From an uncultured Veillonella sp. (GTDB lineage Bacteria; Bacillota; Negativicutes; Veillonellales; Veillonellaceae), in assembly GCA_915066865.1 (NCBI GenBank), contig CAJZEE010000027.1, positions 1 through 22,183 on the forward strand: DNA of 22,183 bases. Reading direction: 5' to 3'. A program made the translations under genes and the position numbers. Under the pieces are notes generated by a model. That model was given only the letters and a program-made list of their open reading frames with translations, made no database searches and was not told the DNA's origin. Of the stretch, positions 6,907-15,039 are shown piece after piece. How positions within the stretch are numbered: position 1 is the first letter of the stretch; each line of letters starts with the position of its first letter.

Positions 6907-8435
6907 CGTTCTACCAGGAATTTATGTGCTACATCAGCTGGCAATTGATGTTCCGTTTCAACGGCGTAATTCATCTTCGCCATCTCTTGATCTGTAATCG
7001 TATGATTCAAACTTTCTAATACAGGTCGCAGTTCAGGATGAGCGATCAACACTTCGCTACGCACTACATTACCAGACATATAGGATGGATATAAATGTTT
7101 ATCATCTTGTAACACCGTAATCGGTGCAATACTTAATTGACCATCAGTTGTGAATATCGGCATTGCATCCACCTCACCACGACTAATAGCCGTATATTTT
7201 AGGCCTATATCCATATCTTTAGTAGCTTTAAAGTTCATGCCATACACGCGTTGTAATCCAGCATAGCCATCCTCACGGCCAAAGAAATCATATTCCCCGC
7301 CTAATGTTAGGGATGGTGCTATACGAGCAAGATCGGAATACGTTTTTACACCATAGGTCTGAGCAATCTCATTACGCACTCCTATGCCATAGGTATTATT
7401 AAAGCCGTACATGCCCACCCACTCAAAATTATATTTCTCTTTATAGGCCTGTGAAAGCTCATTAAATAGGCTTTCATCATACGCATCCGTACGTTTCAGC
7501 ACAGCAGACCAAGCTGTACCAGTATATTCAGGATATATATCAAATTGGCCGGAAAGCATAGCTGGTTGAATATTTGATGTACCACCACCTACACCTTCTG
7601 TAACCTCTACGGTTAAATCAGTCTTCTTCTCGATTAATTCTTTTAAAACATTCCCTAAAATAAGCTGTTCCGTCATAGGTTTCGTTGCAATATGAATAAC
7701 ATCGGTCTTCACATGACGGCAATACATAGCCCAGCCACCTATACCCATTGCAATTAGCGTCATAATCGAAACAAATATAATCGTATAGCGCTTCATATGA
7801 GGGCTAATACGCGTTACTCTTTCACCTAGAGAAAAAAGCGCATCAACAGTAATGGCTAATAGTGCAATCAGTAGACTACCGGCAATCGTCAAAGCACTTT
7901 GATTCGTTGTAATCCCCCTATAAATCGCCACACCTAATCCACCGGCACCAATAAAGGATGCAATACCTGTCAAGGCAATGGTCATAACAAGCATGGTCCG
8001 TATACCTGCCATAATGGTCGGCATAGCCAAGGGAATCTCTATGTTCCACAAACGTTGAATCCGAGTGAGCCCTAACGCAATTCCCGCTTCACACATGGCT
8101 TTGTCAATCTGGTTAAGACCAGTAAATGTATTCCGTACCATCGGTAATAAAGCATAGATAACCAATGCAATGATAGCTGTCGTATTACCAACGCCAGATA
8201 CATATAATAAAAGACCTAACATCGATATAGATGGAATCGTATAGAGGAAATTAACCACTACCATAACTGGCGTAGCTAGCCGTTTATATTCATATATAAG
8301 CACACCCAACAATCCACCGATGACGGTAGCAATAACAGAAGCTAATACTGAAATTTCTATATGCTCCCATAACAACTGGAGAAAAAAATCATAGCGATTG
8401 ATAAGTAATGATATGACATCATGCATTACATACAC
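6894..8435 (-). CDS. ABC transporter fused permease and substrate-binding protein (OpuCB-OpuCC / EgtU type)
   Basis: This 513-residue protein joins two parts of a type I ABC importer. Residues 1 to about 210 are a membrane permease with the coupling sequence EAGIALGLTRIQRLWNIEIP. A further membrane helix lies near 218-237. From about 245 to the end it is an OsmF/OpuCC-type binding domain containing DIYPEYTGTAW. This architecture occurs in glycine-betaine/choline/carnitine importers and in the ergothioneine importer EgtU, and sequence alone does not decide the substrate. The ATPase that must energise it is not adjacent: the upstream gene is yolD-like, 168 bp away. The SD AAAGGCGG fits ATG 8435, though an in-frame ATG at 8426 is also well placed. 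No terminator is evident after yolD, so partial read-through is possible. Confidence 0.9.
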   Translation of the reverse strand: MYVMHDVISLLINRYDFFLQLLWEHIEISVLASVIATVIGGLLGVLIYEYKRLATPVMVVVNFLYTIPSISMLGLLLYVSGVGNTTAIIALVIYALLPMVRNTFTGLNQIDKAMCEAGIALGLTRIQRLWNIEIPLAMPTIMAGIRTMLVMTIALTGIASFIGAGGLGVAIYRGITTNQSALTIAGSLLIALLAITVDALFSLGERVTRISPHMKRYTIIFVSIMTLIAMGIGGWAMYCRHVKTDVIHIATKPMTEQLILGNVLKELIEKKTDLTVEVTEGVGGGTSNIQPAMLSGQFDIYPEYTGTAWSAVLKRTDAYDESLFNELSQAYKEKYNFEWVGMYGFNNTYGIGVRNEIAQTYGVKTYSDLARIAPSLTLGGEYDFFGREDGYAGLQRVYGMNFKATKDMDIGLKYTAISRGEVDAMPIFTTDGQLSIAPITVLQDDKHLYPSYMSGNVVRSEVLIAHPELRPVLESLNHTITDQEMAKMNYAVETEHQLPADVAHKFLVERNLI

Positions 8436-8603
8436 CGCCTTTCTAAGTTAAGAAATAAAAAACTATATAGGTATACTACAGCTAATCGAATTCAAACATT
8501 TATTATCAAGCTATATTAACCCATAATATTATTGTATACCTAATTATTCCTTAACTCTAGTCTATTTACCATACACAACAAAAGCCGTTATTTATATTTA
8601 TAT

Positions 8604-8930
8604 TTACATATCATACATATTCAGCTCTTTAATATGTCTGAAAGGAATAACAGTCCCTTGTACAGAGAGAATTTGTAATTGCGCACTAATCATATCAACA
8701 GCTCCTATGAGTTCCGTATATTTTCGTTTGTCATAGTAAACAATTCGTATCCACTCCCCACAGCGTACAGATTGTAAAACTGTATTTAACTCATCTATTT
8801 GATCCTCTGATAGTTCTGCCCTCTCTTCTTTTGGCCTTGCTACAGCGGTTAATAAAACTTCAAAGCCCCTCAATGCCGCAAAGGGCATAAATTGTTTTGC
8901 TCGCTGTAAACGAGACATGCGATGTTTCAT
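8604..8930 (-). CDS. YolD-like family protein
   Basis: This 108-residue protein carries the family hallmark near its N-terminus, RAKQFMPFAALRGFE (about residues 10-24). A charged region and a beta-rich C-terminal half follow. YolD-like proteins are usually encoded next to UvrX/UmuC-type Y-family polymerases and are thought to act with them in damage tolerance; their biochemical role is not settled. Here the polymerase gene lies 56 bp upstream on the same strand, so the two probably share a transcript and SOS control. A clear AGGGGAGG box precedes ATG 8930. Confidence 0.85.
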   Translation of the reverse strand: MKHRMSRLQRAKQFMPFAALRGFEVLLTAVARPKEERAELSEDQIDELNTVLQSVRCGEWIRIVYYDKRKYTELIGAVDMISAQLQILSVQGTVIPFRHIKELNMYDM

Positions 8931-8986
8931 TAATTTATACCTCCCCTTACGCCACTAATATATTTCCAATGTATCCATTATAATAT

Positions 8987-10270
8987 CTATTCCCCATTAT
9001 GACCGCCTACCAAGGTATTTCTAAAGCGCATGGTTCCTTCCTCTTGCAAACTAGAGGCACGCAAAATAGAATTCTTACCAAACTGTTCCTTAATGGATAG
9101 CATAGCCTCTTGTACCTGTCGTTCTTTTTCCTCTGCATTTGTAGTAAAAGTGCTAAATAGGTCCACCTCTTGAGGTATGGCAGATCGATTGACTAAATCC
9201 TCAAAGCTGATTCCTATGCGACGGATGAGCTCATTTTTACGGCAATGCTGCTCATATAATTTAATAACTGCCGCCGTTAACACCTGCAAAGAGTCAGTGT
9301 ACTGCTTAAGCTTTTTAGAACCCCCTGTAGATCGCACCATTTCATCTGCATAGCCGATATGAACGTGAATATGGTTCGTAACCCCTTTGATTTGTAAAAG
9401 CTCTAACACCAAGGACTCTACCATTTCGCGCATAGGCACGTATACCTCTTCATAGGTATAATTACGCAACAAAATCTGACTGTGAGAGATAGAGTGCTTA
9501 ATAGGTCGATACGCATGGATATCCGCAATCGTACAAGGCTCACGGCCCCAAGCATGATCGATTATGAGCTCTGCATTAATGCCAAACTCCTTGTACAACT
9601 TCGCCTCTGGAATCATAGTAATACCATGTAAGTCATAAGCACCATACTTATGCAAACGATTAGCTATGCCCTTACCAATCTGCCATATATCGGTCAAGGG
9701 CTGATGATACCAAATTTTCTCTTTAAAAAGGCTTTCATCAAGATAACCTATAAAATCAGGTGCATGTTTCGCCAAAATATCGAGGGCAATCTTGGCGAGA
9801 AACAAATTCGTTCCAATCCCAACGGTGGCATAAATCTTCGTTGCCGCTAGCACCGCATCAAGCAACATCTGCGCCAACTGACGAGGCGTCTTTTTATATA
9901 ATGGCAAATAAGGCGTGATATCGATGAAATACTCGTCGATAGAGTACACATGTACATCTTCGGGCGCCACATACTTGAGCAAGGTTCCATAAATCTCAGC
10001 AGACACCTGCATATACCGCTTCATATGTGGCTTCACCGTCAAATACTCAATATGCGGTGGAATCTGAAATAATCGGCTGCGATTTTTAACACCTAAATTT
10101 TTTAAGGCTGGAGAAATAGCCAACGTAATAGCCCCCTTGCCACGAGAACCATCGGCCACCACCAGAGGTGTTGTAAACGGATCCAGTCCCAAATCGGCGC
10201 ATTCTACAGATGCGTAAAAACACTTCAAATCAATACACATATACAGCCGATCCGTATCAGCCGAGCCCAT
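8987..10270 (-). CDS. Y-family translesion DNA polymerase (UvrX/UmuC/DinB-like)
   Basis: This 427-residue polymerase synthesises DNA past lesions with low fidelity. Catalytic acidic residues are visible: D14 in CIDLKCFYASVE and D112/E113 in YSIDEYF. A helix-hairpin-helix-like stretch, DIWQIGKGIANRLHKYG, follows, and a little-finger region lies in the last 140 residues. Length and the linked YolD gene fit the UvrX branch of Gram-positive and mobile-element polymerases rather than classical DinB. The C-terminus shows no clear clamp-binding peptide that I can assign. AGGGAGGTG precedes ATG 10270 at good spacing. The promoter upstream overlaps a LexA-like box, consistent with SOS induction. Confidence 0.93.
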   Translation of the reverse strand: MGSADTDRLYMCIDLKCFYASVECADLGLDPFTTPLVVADGSRGKGAITLAISPALKNLGVKNRSRLFQIPPHIEYLTVKPHMKRYMQVSAEIYGTLLKYVAPEDVHVYSIDEYFIDITPYLPLYKKTPRQLAQMLLDAVLAATKIYATVGIGTNLFLAKIALDILAKHAPDFIGYLDESLFKEKIWYHQPLTDIWQIGKGIANRLHKYGAYDLHGITMIPEAKLYKEFGINAELIIDHAWGREPCTIADIHAYRPIKHSISHSQILLRNYTYEEVYVPMREMVESLVLELLQIKGVTNHIHVHIGYADEMVRSTGGSKKLKQYTDSLQVLTAAVIKLYEQHCRKNELIRRIGISFEDLVNRSAIPQEVDLFSTFTTNAEEKERQVQEAMLSIKEQFGKNSILRASSLQEEGTMRFRNTLVGGHNGE

Positions 10271-10339
10271 ACAAACACCTCCCTAAACCGCTAAACAACT
10301 AGCTTTTACAAAATTAAGAACGCAAGAATTTGTATGATT

Positions 10340-10379
10340 AGTATAACAAAAAAACAAAGTATTTTCAAACATATGTTTG
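10340..10379 (-). promoter_or_regulatory. SOS-type promoter with LexA-like box for the polymerase-yolD unit
   Basis: TTGAAA (10363-10368), a 17-nt spacer and TATACT (10340-10345) form a strong minus-strand promoter. The perfect 14-bp palindrome CAAACATATGTTTG (10366-10379) overlaps the -35 box. It differs from the Gram-positive LexA consensus CGAACATATGTTCG only at the symmetric second positions. LexA repression is therefore likely. Confidence 0.75.
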
Positions 10380-10401
10380 TTTTATAAAGGCAATTTTATA
10401 G

Positions 10402-10449
10402 AAAAATAAAAAACACCTAACACTAGATATATAATCTAATGTTAGATGC
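10402..10449 (-). terminator. Terminator of the DUF3592-like gene
   Basis: A 16-bp stem with a few G-U pairs (10413-10428 with 10434-10449, loop ATATA) is followed on the minus strand by TTTTTTATTTTT. It begins 44 nt after the stop at 10493 and insulates the SOS promoter. Confidence 0.85.
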
Positions 10450-10492
10450 CTATATGTTTAACACACTATTAAATATAGCTAATTTATTTCTA

Positions 10493-10909
10493 TCAAAACA
10501 AACTTAATAACACTAATCCCCCTAATACAATTGAAACAGCGCCATACTCAATAGTTATCGTCACATTATCTATACTTACTTCTCCATTTTTTGCAAGCAC
10601 ACCTGTCGGACTAAATTGAACCATAGGTCCACTGGTTGGTGCAAAAGGAATATAAAACTCTACACTCTCAGCAGTATGAGTTTCACCATTCAAAATATAC
10701 TTAATATCATAACCATAAATATATCTATCCGCACCAATCACTCTAAATGGTATTTCCTTTGTAACTCGTGGAAGTATAGACACAATCGTTACTGGAGTTC
10801 CATTGCGACGTAATAAAAATCGTTTGATAATTAAATACAACCCACTAATTATTAACCCAAGAGCCACACAAAAGAAGTAAAACACAAAAAACTCAGTACC
10901 TCTAACCAT
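10493..10909 (-). CDS. Small membrane protein, DUF3592-like
   Basis: This protein of about 138 residues has an N-terminal membrane helix (FFVFYFFCVALGLIISGLYLI), a basic stretch, a beta-rich domain containing YGYDIKYILNGETHTAES, and a C-terminal membrane helix. This helix-beta domain-helix layout and the Y-x-YxxNG-like strand resemble DUF3592, whose function is unknown; the assignment is moderate. Two adjacent ATG codons follow the AGAGGAG box. ATG 10909 has 6 nt spacing, ATG 10912 has 3. A longer frame to 10954 would start inside the palindromic element, upstream of this box, and is unlikely. The gene appears to be expressed alone, from a promoter in the element beside dnaB. Confidence 0.75.
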   Translation of the reverse strand: MVRGTEFFVFYFFCVALGLIISGLYLIIKRFLLRRNGTPVTIVSILPRVTKEIPFRVIGADRYIYGYDIKYILNGETHTAESVEFYIPFAPTSGPMVQFSPTGVLAKNGEVSIDNVTITIEYGAVSIVLGGLVLLSLF

Positions 10910-10953
10910 CATACGCTCCTCTCCCAACAATACAACGAAAACTATCGAGTGCA

Positions 10954-10982
10954 ACTATATTGATGGGACTTATTTTTGCTAA
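10954..10982 (-). promoter_or_regulatory. Possible promoter of the DUF3592-like gene inside the palindrome
   Basis: TTAGCA (10977-10982) and TATAGT (10954-10959) are separated by 17 nt on the minus strand. The predicted start near 10947 lies about 35 nt before the start codon. If real, the left arm of the element supplies the promoter. Confidence 0.4.
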
Positions 10983-10992
10983 CGTAATACAA

Positions 10993-11054
10993 AAAGAGCA
11001 CCACCTATCGAAAGGCGACTTACGTATAGTTTGGAGCCATGAGATAGGTGGTGC
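10993..11054 (-). terminator. Terminator of the yybS-dnaB operon in the centre of the palindrome
   Basis: The perfect 12-bp stem GCACCACCTATC (10998-11009) with GATAGGTGGTGC (11043-11054) has a 33-nt loop. On the minus strand CTTTTTG follows the stem, and on the plus strand TTTTTTG follows it, so it can act in both directions. It lies about 68 nt after the dnaB stop. Confidence 0.75.
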
Positions 11055-11121
11055 TTTTTTGTAACTAAGTTGTCGAAATAAAGTCGGCCCCATCAATATA
11101 GGCACTACCCGATAGTTTTCA

Positions 11122-12480
11122 TTATTGTTCCGGCCCTAGGTCTCGGAACTCTACGTCTCTAAATTGTGTTAATTCTCCAACGAATTGGAGTTCCACGGTA
11201 CCGACGGAGCCATTACGGTGTTTACGAATGAGGACTTCTGCATTGTCCCCTTTTTCGGAGTTTTCATCGTAATATTTATCGCGGTACAAGAAGATAACGA
11301 TATCCGCATCCTGCTCGAGGGAACCAGATTCACGAAGGTCCGAAAGTACAGGCCGTTTATCTGGTCTACTTTCAACACTACGAGATAACTGAGACAAAGC
11401 AATAACCGGCACGTTAAATTCACGGGCAATCAGTTTAAGATTACGAGAGATTTCGGACACCTCTTGTTGACGGTTTTCACTGCCCTTACCAGCATTTCGA
11501 CCTTGCATCAACTGGATATAGTCGACGATAACGAGATCGAGGCCATGTTCAACCTTGAGACGGCGCAATTTAGAGCGCATATCTTGTACGGTAAGACCCG
11601 GCGTATCATCGATAAAGAGCTTGGATTTACTCATGCGGTCCGCTGCGGCAATAACCTTTTCCCAGTCAGCAGGATCCATGTTCGCACGGCGCAATTTTTC
11701 AGAGCTCACACCTGCCACGGAGGACAAAATACGACCAACGAGCTGTTCCTTGCCCATTTCCAGGGAAAAGAACGCCACCGTCTTGTCGTACAACATCGTT
11801 ACGTTTTGAGCGATGTTCAAGGTGAAAGCTGTTTTCCCCATCGCAGGACGAGCCGCTACGAGGATGAGGTCAGATTTTTGTAAGCCGTTGAAAATGTGGT
11901 CTACATCTTTAAAGCCTGTTGGCACGCCTGTAATAGCACCATCATGCTGTTGCAGTGCATTAAGTTTATCTAGATTAGATAAAACCACTTCACCAATGGC
12001 TGCAAAGGATGATTCAGACTGAGTTTGACCGCTTACGTCTAGCACCATTTGCTCTGCCTTATTGAGGATTGCCGTCGGCTCATCTTCGCCAGCATACGTC
12101 ATGCCTACGATTTTATTCCCTGCATCGATGAGGCGGCGCAACTGAGCTTTCTCGCTGATGATTTTCGCATGTTCCTCAACATTGTAGGAAACCGATTCAT
12201 TCGCAAGAGATGTAATATAAGCAAGACCACCTACCGCATCGAGGCGCTTACGACGGTCTAGTTCTTCACCAACCGTGATAAAATCAGCCGTCTTATTGGC
12301 ATGCACGATTTCTAGAATAGCATCGTAAATAATACGATGTGCATCGCGGTAAAAATCTTCAGATTTAAGAATACTCGTCACTGTATCTACAACGGCACCC
12401 ATATTGGATCCATTAGTTAATAAAGCCCCCAAAACGGCCTTTTCCGCATCTAGATTATGCGGTGGAATGCGTACATCCAT
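11122..12480 (-). CDS. dnaB: Replicative DNA helicase DnaB
   Basis: This 452-residue hexameric helicase unwinds DNA at the replication fork. The N-terminal domain starts with the typical RIPPHNLDAEKAVLGALL (residues 4-21). The RecA-like motor has Walker A ARPAMGKTA (about 210-218), Walker B LVIVD (316-320) followed by YIQLMQG, a QL-SR motif in ALSQLSRSVE, and the arginine-finger region FLYRDKYY near 397-404. I chose ATG 12480 because AAGGGGA lies 6 nt upstream and the protein then starts as the family does; an in-frame start at 12531 would add 17 residues without a ribosome binding site. It is the last gene of the yybS-gdpP-rplI-dnaB operon, a conserved Firmicute order. Confidence 0.98.
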   Translation of the reverse strand: MDVRIPPHNLDAEKAVLGALLTNGSNMGAVVDTVTSILKSEDFYRDAHRIIYDAILEIVHANKTADFITVGEELDRRKRLDAVGGLAYITSLANESVSYNVEEHAKIISEKAQLRRLIDAGNKIVGMTYAGEDEPTAILNKAEQMVLDVSGQTQSESSFAAIGEVVLSNLDKLNALQQHDGAITGVPTGFKDVDHIFNGLQKSDLILVAARPAMGKTAFTLNIAQNVTMLYDKTVAFFSLEMGKEQLVGRILSSVAGVSSEKLRRANMDPADWEKVIAAADRMSKSKLFIDDTPGLTVQDMRSKLRRLKVEHGLDLVIVDYIQLMQGRNAGKGSENRQQEVSEISRNLKLIAREFNVPVIALSQLSRSVESRPDKRPVLSDLRESGSLEQDADIVIFLYRDKYYDENSEKGDNAEVLIRKHRNGSVGTVELQFVGELTQFRDVEFRDLGPEQ

Positions 12481-12517
12481 GATAATCCCCTTCACACAAC
12501 CACTATGGATAAAAGAA

Positions 12518-12544
12518 TTCACCATACTCAAAGAGCATGGTGAA
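12518..12544 (-). terminator. Hairpin between rplI and dnaB, possible attenuator
   Basis: TTCACCAT (12518-12525) pairs with ATGGTGAA (12537-12544), with a short inner CTC/GAG. It starts 6 nt after the rplI stop and is followed on the minus strand by the weak TTCTTTT. It may cut dnaB expression relative to rplI, or stabilise the rplI mRNA end, rather than stop all transcription. Confidence 0.5.
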
Positions 12545-12549
12545 TACTA

Positions 12550-12996
12550 TTATTCGGCTACTACATTAACCTTGATAGTACTTGTAATTTCAGGATGAAC
12601 ACGAACTAATACGTCATGTACGCCCAATGTTTTCAATGGTTCTTTGATTTCGATTTTCTTTTTATCGATATCTACTTTGTATTGAGCTTTAGCGGCATCG
12701 GAAATATCTTTTGCAGTAACGGAACCGAATACGCGACCTTCTTCACCCATGCGAACTTTTACAGTTACTTCAACCTTAGTCAATTGAGCTGCCAAGATCT
12801 TAGCTTCGTCATTTGCAACGGCTTTATTATGAGCAATGGATTCTTGTTTTTGTTTCGCATTATTTACATTAGTTGCTGTACCTTCAAGACCAAGACCCTT
12901 TTTGATCAATACATTGCGACCATATGCATCGCTAACTTCAACGATTTCGCCTTTTTTACCAACTTTTTTAACGTCTTCTAACAATACTACTTTCAT
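12550..12996 (-). CDS. rplI: Large-subunit ribosomal protein L9
   Basis: This 148-residue protein has the usual bL9 length. The N-terminal rRNA-binding domain begins MKVVLLEDVKKVGKKGE and contains GRNVLIKKGL. A long connecting helix (about 42-75) follows, then the C-terminal domain with FGSVTAKDI and the final HPEITSTIKVNV. The start codon overlaps the gdpP stop as ATGA (12993-12996), and the AGAGGAGG box is inside the last gdpP codons, so translation of the two is coupled. It binds 23S rRNA at the base of the L1 stalk. Confidence 0.98.
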   Translation of the reverse strand: MKVVLLEDVKKVGKKGEIVEVSDAYGRNVLIKKGLGLEGTATNVNNAKQKQESIAHNKAVANDEAKILAAQLTKVEVTVKVRMGEEGRVFGSVTAKDISDAAKAQYKVDIDKKKIEIKEPLKTLGVHDVLVRVHPEITSTIKVNVVAE

Positions 12997-15020
12997 TGTT
13001 GTTCCTCCTCTTGTTCTGCGGAATGAAGCGCATCAAGAGCATGCTCCAAAATGGCCTGCTTCGCTTCCTCTATGGTCATACCTTGTAATTGAGCACCCGC
13101 CACAGTTCTATGACCGCCACCACCCAAGGCTTCCATTACAACTTGTACGTTCACCTTGCCCTTGGATCGAGCACTAACGCCGATACCGCCATCATTTAGG
13201 GAATATAATACAAAGGCAGCTTCAATATCTTCATTACTGATGAGCATGTCCGCACTTTGTGCAGCCAACGCCATCATATCCTTCAAGCCTTCAGGCGCTA
13301 CGGAAATAGCAATCCCTTCAGTACGACTTGCTTCAAATACCATTTTAGCACGCAATTGGATAGAATCGAAAGTTTCAATAAACAATTGTTTGACTCTGTC
13401 GATATCCGCCCCTGCACGACGCAAAAATGCTGCAGCCTCAAAGGTTCGTGCCCCAGTTTGTTGAACAAAGTTCTTCGTATCTAATACGATACCTGCATAA
13501 ATACCTGTAGCTTCCGCTTTTGAAAGCTTCACAGGAACGCCTGCATATTGTACAAGCTCTGTTACGAGTTCAGATGTGGACGATGCAGTTGGTTCCAAAT
13601 AGGTAAGCAATGGATTTTCCACAAAGTCCGCTGCGCGGCGATGATGGTCGATAACGATGCGTCGTTCAGAAATTTCAAGCGCCTCTTGAGCCGCCACCAT
13701 TTCCTGACGATGCGTATCACACACGACAGTGAGCGTATTCGCATCTACCCATACTCTTGCAGCTTCTGCAGTAATAATATTCTCTTTCCAGAACTCTGAC
13801 TCGTTAAGAACATTCACCATTTTATCGATGGCGCTAGTTTCTTTTGAAAGCGCAATGCGCACGTCTTTACCAAGTGCTCGAGCAATGGCGGCTACACCGA
13901 TAATACCACCTAATGCATCGTAGTCTTCACGTTGATGCCCCATGATAAGAATCTTATCAGAATCAATCATAAGCTCATGTATTGCTTGAGATACAACACG
14001 AGCACGAACGCGCGTATTCTTCTCAACGCCTGCCGTATTGCCACCAAAGAAACGCGTACTTTCACCATCCATAATGCACACTTGGTCACCACCGCGACCT
14101 AAGGCGATATCTAAGGCTGCACGAGCACGACCAGATACATCTTTCACAGAACCTACATTTTCACTAATACCAATAGAAATCGTAGCTGGTACTTGACGCG
14201 GAGATGGTACTTTACGGATTCGTTCGAGCACTTTAAATCCGGCTTCCTCCATCTCATGAAGCGCACCACGAGAAATGGCAAAGGTATACATATCATCTTG
14301 GAAGTTACGAATAAAGCCTTCGTAGCGATCGATTTCATCCATGATGATATTATTTATATCTGTCCAAATACTAGTATACTCACGATCACTAAGGCCTTTT
14401 GTCAATTCTTCGAGATTATCGATTTGAATCATACCCCATACAGGCTGTCCCTCTTCGGCTTTAATACGGGCTTTTTCTAGGTCAGTAATGTCCTTAAAGT
14501 ACAATGCCATCACTGCATGTTCCGCCAGTTCATCTTCACTATCAATATCTGATCGCGTATCCCGAGGATCGATAAATTTATAAATAATTTGGAAGTATCG
14601 ATTTTCATATTTTTCCGTCATATATCCGGACTTACCCCAGATTTTATCGATACGGAAACCAGGCAACAAAGCAGACATTTTTTGGAGCTTATTCCAGTCC
14701 ACCTTAACCCAATCAGCAAAAACACTATTATTCCACACCAATGTGCCTTGTTTATTAACAAGAACAATCCCCATTGGCAAATTTTGTAAAGCAAAGTTAG
14801 AAGCTTGTGTGACATTTTTCATCATCGCACTAAACTGTTCTCTTGCTAAACGACGCCGGTTATGAAGGGTATTATAATTAACCAAATACGCCGCTACTAC
14901 AATGATTAATGCTAAAATCGCAATAGCCCAATTTAAATAGGCCAGCAATAATAGCAATAATACGAGAACGGCAACAATGGTAATTTCTAAACCTTTCCAT
15001 CTCCGTTGAAAGGATTTCAT
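12993..15020 (-). CDS. gdpP: Cyclic-di-AMP phosphodiesterase GdpP (DHH/DHHA1)
   Basis: This protein of about 675 residues hydrolyses the second messenger c-di-AMP to pApA. Two membrane helices (about 10-47) come first. A PAS-like domain (about 75-180) and a degenerate GGDEF domain (about 190-320) lacking a GGDEF signature follow. The DHH domain has GHQREDYDALG (360-370), DTH (434-436) and DHH (457-459). The DHHA1 domain has GGGGH (632-636), followed by RTVAG where AAG is common. The C-terminus is Glu/Gln-rich and encodes the rplI ribosome binding site. GAAAGGAGG precedes ATG 15020. It is 19 bp after yybS and overlaps rplI by 4 bp. In Firmicutes GdpP level affects cell-wall stress tolerance and osmolyte and potassium homeostasis. 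Confidence 0.96.
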   Translation of the reverse strand: MKSFQRRWKGLEITIVAVLVLLLLLLAYLNWAIAILALIIVVAAYLVNYNTLHNRRRLAREQFSAMMKNVTQASNFALQNLPMGIVLVNKQGTLVWNNSVFADWVKVDWNKLQKMSALLPGFRIDKIWGKSGYMTEKYENRYFQIIYKFIDPRDTRSDIDSEDELAEHAVMALYFKDITDLEKARIKAEEGQPVWGMIQIDNLEELTKGLSDREYTSIWTDINNIIMDEIDRYEGFIRNFQDDMYTFAISRGALHEMEEAGFKVLERIRKVPSPRQVPATISIGISENVGSVKDVSGRARAALDIALGRGGDQVCIMDGESTRFFGGNTAGVEKNTRVRARVVSQAIHELMIDSDKILIMGHQREDYDALGGIIGVAAIARALGKDVRIALSKETSAIDKMVNVLNESEFWKENIITAEAARVWVDANTLTVVCDTHRQEMVAAQEALEISERRIVIDHHRRAADFVENPLLTYLEPTASSTSELVTELVQYAGVPVKLSKAEATGIYAGIVLDTKNFVQQTGARTFEAAAFLRRAGADIDRVKQLFIETFDSIQLRAKMVFEASRTEGIAISVAPEGLKDMMALAAQSADMLISNEDIEAAFVLYSLNDGGIGVSARSKGKVNVQVVMEALGGGGHRTVAGAQLQGMTIEEAKQAILEHALDALHSAEQEEEQQ

Positions 15021-15039
15021 AACGGCCTCCTTTCTATTA

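Larger units (their letters stand above)
10926..11129. repeat. 204-bp imperfect palindromic element between dnaB and the DUF3592-like gene
   Basis: The left arm (10926-11009) and right arm (11043-11129) are inverted copies of each other. They share AACAATA, GAAAACTATCG, AGTGC, TATATTGATGGG, an ACTTATTT-like block and finally the perfect 12-bp GCACCACCTATC/GATAGGTGGTGC, around a 33-nt centre (11010-11042). Small insertions separate the blocks. The right arm begins inside the dnaB stop region. The whole could fold into one long cruciform or RNA hairpin. It carries no gene, so it is either a MITE-like non-autonomous element or an inverted duplication of the dnaB 3' flank. Confidence 0.8.

Noticed and set aside
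10910..10954. Longer start of the DUF3592-like gene at 10954
   Set aside because: It lies inside the palindrome, upstream of the clear AGAGGAG box that serves ATG 10912/10909.
12481..12531. Longer start of dnaB at 12531
   Set aside because: It has no ribosome binding site, and the extra 17 residues do not belong to the family; ATG 12480 fits on both counts.
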